DNA of 64,000 nucleotides, taken from Acidobacteriota bacterium. GTDB taxonomy: Bacteria; Acidobacteriota; Vicinamibacteria; Vicinamibacterales; UBA2999. A program made the translations under genes and the position numbers. Location: the NCBI GenBank assembly GCA_947482665.1, contig CANKJK010000007.1, positions 62,001-126,000 of the forward strand. Reading direction: 5' to 3'. Positions 48,196-59,291 of the stretch are shown one piece after another. Position 1 is the stretch's first letter; every line of letters starts with the position of its first letter. The notes beneath the pieces are model-generated. The model was given only the letters and a program-made list of their open reading frames with translations. It did not search any database and was not told the DNA's origin.

Positions 48196-49089
48196 GTGGC
48201 CAACACGCCTGCCCTGGAGGTGTTCTTCCCCACCGATCCCGAGGCCGCGTCGGGAGACGAGCCGTCGTCCGGCGACCTGCTTCAGGCCGCGTTGATGGAC
48301 TTCGTGGTCGTCGCCATCGACCAGGGCGCGCCAGGCTCCACTCGCTGGCGCATCTTTTTCGCGGACGCCGCCGCCCGCGACCACGCAGCCTTGGCGCTGG
48401 CCGAGGCGACCGTGGGCGCTGATCTTCAGTACTCACCCTGCGAGGTCGCCGACGAAGGCTGGGCTGCACGGTCACAGGCCAGCCTGACGGCCATCCGGGT
48501 GGGCCGCATTGTCGTCACGCCGCCCTGGGATGCCGCGGCAACCACCCGGGACACCGACGGCACGCTCACAATCGTCGTCTTGCCGTCCATGGGCTTCGGC
48601 ACTGGCCATCACGCCACGACGCGCCTCTGCCTGCAGGCACTTCAGGACCTCGATCTCCAGGGCGCCAGCGTGCTCGATGTCGGCACGGGCTCGGGCGTAC
48701 TGGCCCTCGCGGCCCGGCGTCTCGGCGCCGCTCAGGTGCTGGGGATCGATGACGACCCCGACGCCATCACCGCCGCCAGGGACAGCCTCGCCCTCAACCC
48801 GGGCCTCGACATCACCCTGGGCGTCGTCGACCTGCGGCAGGCACAGTTGCGCCCTGCCGATGTGGTGACCGCAAACCTGACCGGTGGCCTGCTCATCGCC
48901 GCCGCGGCCACGCTGATGCGCTTCGGCCATCGTCTGATCCTCAGCGGCTTCCTCGCGCACGAGCGGACCGATGTGCTCGCCGCTTTTCCCGGCTGGGCGG
49001 TCGAGCGGGAGGCCGAGGAGGACGGATGGTGCACGGCAACACTCCGACGTCCGGCCGACACGACGGTGACCGGCGGCGCCCGGCCGTGA
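48196..49089 (+). CDS. prmA: Ribosomal protein L11 methyltransferase
   Basis: MGFGTGHHATTRLCLQALQDLDLQGASVLDVGTGSGVLALAARRLGAAQVLGIDDDPDAI...DVVTANLTGGLL. Confidence 0.92.
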   Translation: MANTPALEVFFPTDPEAASGDEPSSGDLLQAALMDFVVVAIDQGAPGSTRWRIFFADAAARDHAALALAEATVGADLQYSPCEVADEGWAARSQASLTAIRVGRIVVTPPWDAAATTRDTDGTLTIVVLPSMGFGTGHHATTRLCLQALQDLDLQGASVLDVGTGSGVLALAARRLGAAQVLGIDDDPDAITAARDSLALNPGLDITLGVVDLRQAQLRPADVVTANLTGGLLIAAAATLMRFGHRLILSGFLAHERTDVLAAFPGWAVEREAEEDGWCTATLRRPADTTVTGGARP

Positions 49090-49105
49090 CCCATACGAAG
49101 CGCGC

Positions 49106-49852
49106 CTAGAACTCGCCCCAGACGGTCAACAGCGACGACAGCAGCACGATCGGTGCGGACTCGGCCCTGAGCGTCGTACCCTCGAGCCGAAGCAGGCCGG
49201 CGTGCATAGCGAGTCGCTCCACTTCATCACCCGACCATCCACCTTCAGGCCCGACCACGACCGACACCGGGCCGGTCGGCGCCGCCACATCCCGTACGCG
49301 CATAACGGACCCACCGGCCTCAGGCTCGACACAGAGCAGCCGAACCGCTGACGGCTCAGCAGACCAGCGCTTCAGCAGCCCGATTACATCAAGTGGCTCG
49401 CCAATGTCCGGCACCACCGCGCGCCCGCACTGCTTGACCGACGCCACGGCAATCCGCTGCCACCGTTCCCGCCGGTGGCCTCGCGCCAGCCCCTCGAGCG
49501 TGGTCTCGGCGCGGGCGCTCACCAGCGGCAATACAGAGCCGACACCCAGCATCGCCGCATCGCGCACCACCGCGTCCATCGCGTCTCCTTTGAGCGCCGC
49601 CATCACAAGTGTCACGGCGATGCGACGTTCCGGCGAGGGCGGCGAGACCTCGCCTCCGACCAGGATCTCAACCCCCGCACGCACCACCGTCCCGATCGTG
49701 GCGTCGTACTCACGTCCGCGCCCGTCAAAGACGCGAACGGCCTGTCCCGTGCGGACGCGCAGTACACGCACGGCGTGCACGGCCTCATCCTCGGGCAGTT
49801 GTTGAGGGGTGTGCGCGCGGGCGCCGGGCAAATGGAATCGGTTCAGTCTCAT
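49106..49852 (-). CDS. rsmE: 16S rRNA (uracil1498-N3)-methyltransferase
   Basis: MRLNRFHLPG...HAVRVLRVRTGQAVRVFDGRGREYDA; RERWQRIAVASVKQCGRAVVPDI; VVVGPEGGWSGDEVERL...LLRLEGTTLRAESAPI. Confidence 0.92.
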   Translation of the reverse strand: MRLNRFHLPGARAHTPQQLPEDEAVHAVRVLRVRTGQAVRVFDGRGREYDATIGTVVRAGVEILVGGEVSPPSPERRIAVTLVMAALKGDAMDAVVRDAAMLGVGSVLPLVSARAETTLEGLARGHRRERWQRIAVASVKQCGRAVVPDIGEPLDVIGLLKRWSAEPSAVRLLCVEPEAGGSVMRVRDVAAPTGPVSVVVGPEGGWSGDEVERLAMHAGLLRLEGTTLRAESAPIVLLSSLLTVWGEF

Positions 49853-49901
49853 CGGCGTCGAGACAAGCTCAGGTAAGAGAGCAGCTTATACTCACCCTCG
49901 G

Positions 49902-50945
49902 ATGTTTTTCCGCGGCCAGGTCATCGGCAAGTACCGCATTGACTCCGCCATCGGGAGCGGGGGCTTCGGCAGCGTGTACCTCGCGGAAGACACCTGGATC
50001 GGCAAGAAGGTTGCGATCAAGGTTCCCCATAAGCAGCTGGGCAATGTCGAAGAGATGGCGCGGGAGCCGCGGCTCCTGGCCTCGTTGGGACATCCCAACA
50101 TCGTTTCGGTCCTCACCGCCGAGAAGCAGGACGACATCTTCTTCATCGTGATGGAGTACGTCGAGGGCGAGACGCTCGAGGCGCTCCTGGTGCGGGAAGG
50201 CGCCTTGAGCCTTCCACGCGCGCTCGACTTCACCTGCCAGATCTGCAACGCCATCGACCACGCGCACCGGGTCGGCATCCTGCACCGCGACATCCGTCCC
50301 GGCAACATGCTCATCACACCCAGGGGCCTCCTCAAGGTCACAGACTTCGGCACCTCCCGCTTCCTGGAGGCCATGGCGCACGGGACGACCATCATCGGCA
50401 GCCCCCCATGGATGGCGCCCGAGCAGTTTCAAGGCCGGGCCGTCTTTGCGAGCGACGTCTACGCCATCGGCATCACGATGTACCAGATGCTCACAGGCGG
50501 GTTGCCCTACGAGACACCCACCCCGAAGGACCTGGAGCGCATCATCTCGGGCGAACTGGTCGTCGCTCCACGGCTCCGGAACCCCAGGATTCCCAAGGCG
50601 ATCAACGACATCGTGATGCGGGCACTGGCCCCCGACCTCGTCTACCGGTACCAGCGGGCGGCCGACCTGCTGCAGGACCTCGTCACCGCGCAGTCCCGCA
50701 AAGCCGCGACGGCTCCTCCCTCGCAGGCCGCCTTGCCGGCGGCCACGCCAGTGGCCCGCTCCGCCGCCGCCCCCCAGACGTCACCCTCTCCCGGGCCGGT
50801 CCGCCGCGTCACCGCGATGGATCCCGGCGCCGTGCACGACCGGGTGAAATCCCGGGAGACGCCCCAGCCCCGCTTCTGCTGGCAGTGTCACAAAGCCCTT
50901 GCGGCCAGGGCTGACCGTTGCCCGTTTTGTGGCGAAAAGCAGTAG
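49902..50945 (+). CDS. Serine/threonine protein kinase with C-terminal zinc ribbon
   Basis: IGSGGFGSVYLAEDTWIGKKVAIKVPHK, ILHRDIRPGNMLI, LKVTDFGTSRFLE, WMAPEQFQGRAVFASDVYAIG; C-terminal CWQCHKALAARADRCPFCGEKQ. Confidence 0.93.
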   Translation: MFFRGQVIGKYRIDSAIGSGGFGSVYLAEDTWIGKKVAIKVPHKQLGNVEEMAREPRLLASLGHPNIVSVLTAEKQDDIFFIVMEYVEGETLEALLVREGALSLPRALDFTCQICNAIDHAHRVGILHRDIRPGNMLITPRGLLKVTDFGTSRFLEAMAHGTTIIGSPPWMAPEQFQGRAVFASDVYAIGITMYQMLTGGLPYETPTPKDLERIISGELVVAPRLRNPRIPKAINDIVMRALAPDLVYRYQRAADLLQDLVTAQSRKAATAPPSQAALPAATPVARSAAAPQTSPSPGPVRRVTAMDPGAVHDRVKSRETPQPRFCWQCHKALAARADRCPFCGEKQ

Positions 50946-50980
50946 AACGCTGCTACGATCTCCAAAAGGAGCAACAAATA

Positions 50981-51928
50981 ATGGCTTTCCCAGGCACCGG
51001 CAAGATTTGGATGAACGGCACGTTCGTGGACTGGAAAGATGCGAATATCCATATCGCGTCCCACGTCATCCACTACGGCAGCGGCGTCTTTGAGGGCGCC
51101 CGGTGCTACAAGACGGTCAACGGCCCCGCGGTTTTCCGCCTCGACGAACATGTCCGCCGGCTGCTGGAATCCGCCAAGGTCTACCGCATGGATCCCGCAT
51201 TCACGCGCCAGCAACTGGTTGACGCCGTGCTGGAGACCGTGCGGATCAACAAGTTTGAGTCCTGCTACATCCGGCCGCTGATCTGGCGTGGATACGACTC
51301 GCTTGGCGTCTATGCGATGACCTGCCCCATCGAAACAGCCATCATCGCGTGGGAGTGGGGCGCCTACTTCTCGCAGGATGCGCTGGAGAACGGTCTCGAC
51401 GTCAAGGTCTCGACCTGGAACCGGCTCGCCCCCAACACGCTGCCCGCGATGGCCAAGTGCGTGGCCAACTACGCCAACTCGCAGCTTATTGCCATGGAGG
51501 CACGGCTCGAGGGCTACGCCGAAGGCCTGGCACTCGATGTCCAGGGCAACATCAGCGAAGGCAGCGGCCAGAACCTGTTCCTCGTCCGCGACGGTGTCAT
51601 CTACACGCCGCCCATCGGATCGTCGGTCCTCTGGGGGATTACCCGTGACTCCGCGATGACGATTGCGAAAGACCTCGGCTACGAGGTTCGCGAACAGGTG
51701 CTGCCACGCGAGATGCTCTACGTGGCCGACGAAGTCTTCTTCGTGGGTACGGCGGTCGAAGTGACGCCGATTCGCACGGTGGATCGGATCACGGTGGGTG
51801 CGGGCACGCGCGGCCCGATCACGGCCGCCATCCAGCAGCGTTTCATGGAGATTGTGGCCGGCACCGCCCCTGATACACACCACTGGTTGACACCGGTCAC
51901 CGTACCCGCAGCCGCGGGCGCCCGGTAG
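50981..51928 (+). CDS. ilvE: Branched-chain amino acid aminotransferase
   Basis: GKIWMNGTFVDWKDANIHIASHVIHYGSGVFEGARCYKTVNGPAVFRLDEHVRRLLESAKVYRM; SEGSGQNLFLVRDGVIYTPP; aaaaggag SD upstream. Confidence 0.95.
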   Translation: MAFPGTGKIWMNGTFVDWKDANIHIASHVIHYGSGVFEGARCYKTVNGPAVFRLDEHVRRLLESAKVYRMDPAFTRQQLVDAVLETVRINKFESCYIRPLIWRGYDSLGVYAMTCPIETAIIAWEWGAYFSQDALENGLDVKVSTWNRLAPNTLPAMAKCVANYANSQLIAMEARLEGYAEGLALDVQGNISEGSGQNLFLVRDGVIYTPPIGSSVLWGITRDSAMTIAKDLGYEVREQVLPREMLYVADEVFFVGTAVEVTPIRTVDRITVGAGTRGPITAAIQQRFMEIVAGTAPDTHHWLTPVTVPAAAGAR

Positions 51929-51985
51929 CACACCCTCTGGCCGGTCCGGCGTCCCGGATCGGCCGCTTCTTTTCGAGGCCCCCCG

Positions 51986-53119
51986 ATGCACGTCAACGAC
52001 CTGCTCGCGCGCGCGGTGAACCAGGGGGCGTCCGACTTACACCTCAAGACCGGCGGCCCGCCGATGCTCCGGGTCCGGGGCGAACTGGTGCCGCTCCCGG
52101 AGGCCACTCGACTCCACGCCACCGAGATGGCGGCGATCGCCAGCACGGTCCTCTCGCCCGCGCAGGCGGCACGGCTGGAACGACAGGAGGACGTCGACCT
52201 CGCCTACAGCGTGCCCGGCCTCGGGCGATTCCGCTGCAACGTCTTCCTGCAACGCGGAACGGTCGGCATGGTGTTCCGGGTCATCCCGCAGCAGGTACCC
52301 GGCTTCGAGGCACTTGGACTCCCGCCCGTCCTGGCACGGATCGCGGCCGAAGAGCGCGGCCTGATCCTGGTCACTGGCACGACGGGCAGCGGCAAGAGCA
52401 CGACACTCGCCGCCCTGGTTGACGCGATCAACCAGGCGCGCACTGCGCACATCGTCACCATCGAGGACCCGATCGAATACCTCCATCACGACAGACGGGC
52501 GATCATCAACCAGCGGGAAATCGGCATCGATACCGTGTCATTCGCCGCGGCCCTCCGAAGCGCGCTCCGACAGGACCCTGACGTCATCCTCGTTGGGGAG
52601 ATGCGGGACCACGACACGATTGAGACGGCACTGACCGCAGCCGAAACCGGTCACCTGGTGTTGTCCACGCTCCATACGCTGGACGCCGTCGAAACCATCA
52701 ACCGGACGATCGGAGTCTTCCCTCCACACCAGCAGCCACAGATCCGGCTCCAACTCGCCAGCGTCCTCAAGGCCATCGTCAGCCAGCGCCTGATCCCACG
52801 CGCCGATGGCACGGGCCGCGCCGCCGCGGTGGAGGTGCTCATCGCCACCCCCTTCATTCGGGATGCGATCGTGGATCCGGCGCGGACGCACCTGATTCAT
52901 GGCGCCATCGCCCAGGGCCACTCGCAGTACGGTACGCAAACGTTCGATCAGGCCATCTACACCCTGTACGAACGCGGCATCGTCTCGCTCGACGAGGCCC
53001 TTCGGTGGGCTTCCAACGTCGACGAATTCACGCTGCGGGTCCAGGGCATCTCGGGCGGTGCCGCCAGTGCCGACAGCACCGTGAGCGGGGCGCCGGACGT
53101 CACGCGCTTCTCCCGATAG
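51986..53119 (+). CDS. pilT: Type IV pilus twitching motility ATPase PilT/PilU family
   Basis: VTGTTGSGKSTTLAALVDAIN, IVTIEDPIEYLH, INQREIGIDTVSFAAALRSALRQDPDVILVGEMRDHDTIETALTAAETGHLVLSTLHTLDA. Confidence 0.94.
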   Translation: MHVNDLLARAVNQGASDLHLKTGGPPMLRVRGELVPLPEATRLHATEMAAIASTVLSPAQAARLERQEDVDLAYSVPGLGRFRCNVFLQRGTVGMVFRVIPQQVPGFEALGLPPVLARIAAEERGLILVTGTTGSGKSTTLAALVDAINQARTAHIVTIEDPIEYLHHDRRAIINQREIGIDTVSFAAALRSALRQDPDVILVGEMRDHDTIETALTAAETGHLVLSTLHTLDAVETINRTIGVFPPHQQPQIRLQLASVLKAIVSQRLIPRADGTGRAAAVEVLIATPFIRDAIVDPARTHLIHGAIAQGHSQYGTQTFDQAIYTLYERGIVSLDEALRWASNVDEFTLRVQGISGGAASADSTVSGAPDVTRFSR

Positions 53120-53132
53120 CGCTCCGGTTCCC

Positions 53133-53597
53133 ATGGCCGACGCCTACCTCACCGCGCTGCGGATGCTGGCGCGGCGCGAGCTGTCCGAGCAGCAAATTCG
53201 GGACCGTCTCACCAAGCGCGAGTTTGACGAGGCCGACGTGGCCGAGGCCGTTGCCCGCCTTCGGCAGGACCGTTCGCTCGACGATCGGCGCGTGGCCGGC
53301 GCCATGGCACGCCTGGAGATCCTCACGCGCCGCCACGGGCGCATGCGTGCCGAACGCCAGATGAAGGCCGCCGGTCTCGCGCCTGACCTGATTCGCGAGG
53401 CCCTGGAGGCCACGCTCGCGGACACGGATGCGGATGAGCTCATCGCGGCGGCGGTGGCCCGCCGCCTGCGCCACGGCCAGACGATCCAGGACGACGCCCA
53501 CTTCCGCCGTCTGTACCGCTATCTCATCGGACAGGGCTTCGGCAGCAGTCAGGCCCTGGCGGCGCTGAAAGCGCACCGCACACGCCGGGAGGAGTAG
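53133..53597 (+). CDS. recX: Regulatory protein RecX
   Basis: ALRMLARRELSEQQIRDRLTKREFDEADVAEAVARLRQDRSLDDRRVAGAMARLEI; immediately upstream of alaS. Confidence 0.88.
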   Translation: MADAYLTALRMLARRELSEQQIRDRLTKREFDEADVAEAVARLRQDRSLDDRRVAGAMARLEILTRRHGRMRAERQMKAAGLAPDLIREALEATLADTDADELIAAAVARRLRHGQTIQDDAHFRRLYRYLIGQGFGSSQALAALKAHRTRREE

Positions 53598-53738
53598 CGC
53601 CGGCCCGTTCCGGCGAGTGCCACACGGCGGAGCGCCCGTGCCTCTCACCCGGTGTGTGTGCCTCGGGTGGGTCGCGAAGGCAGGCACTGGCACCCAGCGC
53701 AGGCACACGGGGGTATCGCCATTACAATTAAGGTTCCG

Positions 53739-56446
<2,708 letters not shown>

Positions 56447-56447
<1 letters not shown>

Positions 56448-57184
56448 TGCGCCGATATCTGCTGGCGGCGTGGATGCTGTTCGCCGGGGCGACCGCGGCC
56501 TCGGCGCAGATCTACGCCTGGCAGGATGCGGCGGGCACCTGGGTCCTCTCCGACCGGGAGCAGCCAGGCGCACGCACGTTCGCGGTCCCACAGAGTCCCG
56601 TGTTCCGGGCCACCCGGCCGGCGCCCGCACCAGCCGTGATGGCGTACGACGGTCTCATCCGCACGCACGCCAACAGAACCGGCCTCGCCCCCGAACTGGT
56701 CCGCGCGGTCATTCAGGTCGAGTCGGCCTTCAACCCCCTGGCGCATTCGCCCAAGGGCGCGATGGGCCTGATGCAGTTGATGCCAGGGACTGCTGCGCTG
56801 CTCGGCGTAGCCCACCCGTACGATCCGGCCGAGAACATCGCAGGAGGTACCAGCTACCTGCGGAGCCTCCTGGACCGCTTCGACGGCAATCTCGCGCTGG
56901 CGCTGGCCGCCTACAACGCCGGGCCAGGGGCCGTGGAGCGCTCCGGCTTCCAGATTCCGCCGTATCGGGAAACGCAGGAATACGTCGACAAGATCGGCGC
57001 CGCATCAGCCGGAACGTCCCGCCTGTCGCCACGCTCGGCGTCCCGTGGTCGCGCACAGACCGCGGCCCCAGCACGGGAGGCCGCCAGGATGTACCGGGTG
57101 ATTGACGTCATCGACGGCCGGCCCGTCGTTCGCTACACGACCGAGCGTCCGGAATCGGGCGCCTTTGACGTCCTGCAGGAATAG
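56447..57184 (+). CDS. Lytic transglycosylase (SLT domain)
   Basis: [84 protein letters not shown]; overlaps the alaS stop by 1 nt. Confidence 0.93.
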
Positions 57185-57190
57185 GATTTC

Positions 57191-57352
57191 AGCGCCAGGT
57201 GGTCTCCTGGTGGCGCCGCGTGAGGGGAGATTTCGCCAGGAATGGCGTGTTTGCGTTCAGGCCGCTGCCGCAGACGGAGGCCGAAAGGGACCTCGAGGCC
57301 GAATCAGCCCGGGTGCCACCCGAACAAGGGAAGATCTGACCCACCTGGCGCT
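57191..57352 (+). ncRNA. Candidate structured RNA / long 5' leader in the slt-rpsT intergenic region (speculative)
   Basis: AGCGCCAGGTGG (57191-57202) perfectly complementary to CCACCTGGCGCT (57341-57352); internal TCTCC/GGAGA (57203-57207/57226-57230), CGCCA-GGAA-TGGCG (57234-57247), CGGGT-GCC-ACCCG hairpin near 57310. Strand assumed. Confidence 0.35.
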
Positions 57353-57433
57353 CGACAGGCCCCCTGAGAGTCCCGGCGGCGCGCCCCCTCCAGGGCAGGT
57401 ACCGCCAGGCCATGGCACGATCCCACGTAACTG

Positions 57434-57443
57434 ATGCTAGAAT
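57434..57443 (+). promoter_or_regulatory. Candidate extended -10 promoter of rpsT
   Basis: aTGcTAGAAT (TGn extended -10) about 45 nt upstream of the rpsT GTG. Confidence 0.45.
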
Positions 57444-57488
57444 TGGTAGTTCCGATTAAGTCTCATTTCTCGAGAGGATCACGTCCAA

Positions 57489-57755
57489 GTGGCCAAGCGT
57501 ACCAAGTCAGCTCTGAAGGCGAACCGCCAGAACATCAAGCGCCGTGAACATAACCGGTCGCTGCGCTCCACCTTGCGCACCGCGCTCAAGGCGATTCGCG
57601 CCGCTCTGGACGGCAAGGATGTCGAGGCCGCACAGGCTGCGCTCAACAAGACCGTGTCCCTCGTGGACAAGATGGCCACCAAGGGCATCATCCACAAGAA
57701 CACCGCCGGCCGGTACAAGTCGCGTCTGACGAACCGCCTGAAGAAGGCCGCGTAA
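57489..57755 (+). CDS. rpsT: 30S ribosomal protein S20
   Basis: AKRTKSALKANRQNIKRREHNRSLRSTLRTALKAIRAAL...KGIIHKNTAGRYKSRLTNRLKKAA; GTG start. Confidence 0.97.
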   Translation: MAKRTKSALKANRQNIKRREHNRSLRSTLRTALKAIRAALDGKDVEAAQAALNKTVSLVDKMATKGIIHKNTAGRYKSRLTNRLKKAA

Positions 57756-57759
57756 GCCG

Positions 57760-58728
57760 TCAGCGGCGCGGGCCTGCCCCCATCGGCCCGCGGCGTCCCG
57801 CCGCGGGCGACGTGTCGCACAACTCCACAATCAGCCGCTCCAGAAGGGTCTGCGGTTCTCCGCCGGAGGACTTCAGCGCCAGGTCCGTGCGCATGAGCGC
57901 CGCGATCGCCTCTGGCAGCCGCGCCGCGGGCAGTTTCTCCGCCGCCGCGCGCAACTGACCCATCAGCATGAAGGGCACCGCGCCAGCGTCCATCGCCAGA
58001 CTCAGTTCTTTGAGCGCGGTCTTCGCATCGTTTCGCCAGATGGCCTTCGCAATGCCGAAATCCTCCTGGACCTCGGCCACCGCCGGCACCACCATTTTCA
58101 CATCGTCAACGGTCACCTGCGCGGCCCCCAGCGCGTAGAGGCTCACGCGCTCCAGTGCCGCGCGCAGTGCACTGATGTCGGGTCCCACCCGGTGCGCCAG
58201 CGCCCGGGCCGTGCCCGACGCCAGCACCACGCCGTCGCGCGCCGCGCGCGTCGTCACCCAGCGCTCTGCGCTCTCGGCATCGACGACCGTGCCGCAATCC
58301 ACCACCGCCGCATGTTCGCGCAGGCGCTTGACGATGCGACGCCGTTCATCCAGCTGACCGCAGATGAACACCACGCTGCAGTGACCAGGCGCCTCTTCGA
58401 CGAACGCCTCCAGGCGTTCGCCGTCCGCATCCGCCGCCTTGCTCTCCCGTTTCGGGATGAGGAGCTTCTCTGCCTCAGCCACAATGACGACGCGGCGCGC
58501 CGCCATCATGGGGAGCTGGCTTGCCGCGTCGATCAGCGCGCCAGCCTTGATCTCGCCCCCGCGCAGCCGTTCAACATTGAAGGCCTCGAGCCCCTCGTCA
58601 ACGAGGCCAGTCACTTCATCCGCGACGGCAGACTTCTCCGTCTCGTCATCGCCCACGAGCATGTACAGGGACCGGGCTGAACCCGCCGTCAGTTCCTTCC
58701 GGAGGGCCGCAAGCGTCAGCGCGGGCAT
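57760..58728 (-). CDS. holA: DNA polymerase III delta subunit
   Basis: MLVGDDETEKSAVADEVTGLVDEGLEAFNVERLRGGEIKAGALIDAASQLPMMAARRVVIV; directly downstream of lptE. Confidence 0.9.
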   Translation of the reverse strand: MPALTLAALRKELTAGSARSLYMLVGDDETEKSAVADEVTGLVDEGLEAFNVERLRGGEIKAGALIDAASQLPMMAARRVVIVAEAEKLLIPKRESKAADADGERLEAFVEEAPGHCSVVFICGQLDERRRIVKRLREHAAVVDCGTVVDAESAERWVTTRAARDGVVLASGTARALAHRVGPDISALRAALERVSLYALGAAQVTVDDVKMVVPAVAEVQEDFGIAKAIWRNDAKTALKELSLAMDAGAVPFMLMGQLRAAAEKLPAARLPEAIAALMRTDLALKSSGGEPQTLLERLIVELCDTSPAAGRRGPMGAGPRR

Positions 58729-58733
58729 GAGGC

Positions 58734-59291
58734 TTAGAAGGCCTCGAGAATGGCCGTCGCCACTGTGCGCGCGACGTCGCTGGAGATGCGGTCGAAGGCG
58801 CTGCGCTCTTCGTCCAGGAAGCCCGCCCCCTGCACAGCTGTCGCCGTGCGCTGCGCGAGCTCGTACTCACCCCGGAAGGTGAGCGCGTCATTGGACCAGA
58901 GGATCTTCGCGGACTTCGTGTCCGTGAAGCTGACCTTCATGGTGAGCAGGAAGAGGTACCGCGTTGCGAGCTGCTGGTCGTTGAAGGCCGATGGCTGCAC
59001 GCTGATGCTACTGATCTCGCCGGCCACGACCGCATCAACGCCGGCGTCGTCCGGCACGACACGGAACGACCCCCGGCCGATGAATTCCGTCCGCAGCTTC
59101 TCCGTCAGCACCTGCTCGACGTCGAAGAACGTGCTGCGATTACCCAGCAGCGGAATACCGATCGCCTTGATCTCTGGCGAAATGAACGACCCGCGCCCGG
59201 CGAGGGCGTAGCCGCACCCGGACACAGCCGCCGCCGTGCCGGCCAGCGCCAGTGTCGAGAGAACCGCGCGCCTCGGAATGTGGCCGCTCAT
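58734..59291 (-). CDS. lptE: LPS assembly lipoprotein LptE-like
   Basis: [56 protein letters not shown]; leuS-lptE-holA order. Confidence 0.88.
   Translation of the reverse strand: MSGHIPRRAVLSTLALAGTAAAVSGCGYALAGRGSFISPEIKAIGIPLLGNRSTFFDVEQVLTEKLRTEFIGRGSFRVVPDDAGVDAVVAGEISSISVQPSAFNDQQLATRYLFLLTMKVSFTDTKSAKILWSNDALTFRGEYELAQRTATAVQGAGFLDEERSAFDRISSDVARTVATAILEAF

Noticed and set aside
53599-53738. GC-rich recX-alaS intergenic region with hairpin CGCCGG-CCCGTT-CCGGCG and GGCAC-type short repeats
   Set aside because: Short stem without T tract and no convincing T-box or leader architecture; not reported as a feature.
57360-57420. CCCCTGAGAGTCCC near rpsT, resembling the CTGAGA of a TPP riboswitch
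   Set aside because: No matching GAACCTGATCTGG-type 3' half follows, and the downstream gene is rpsT.
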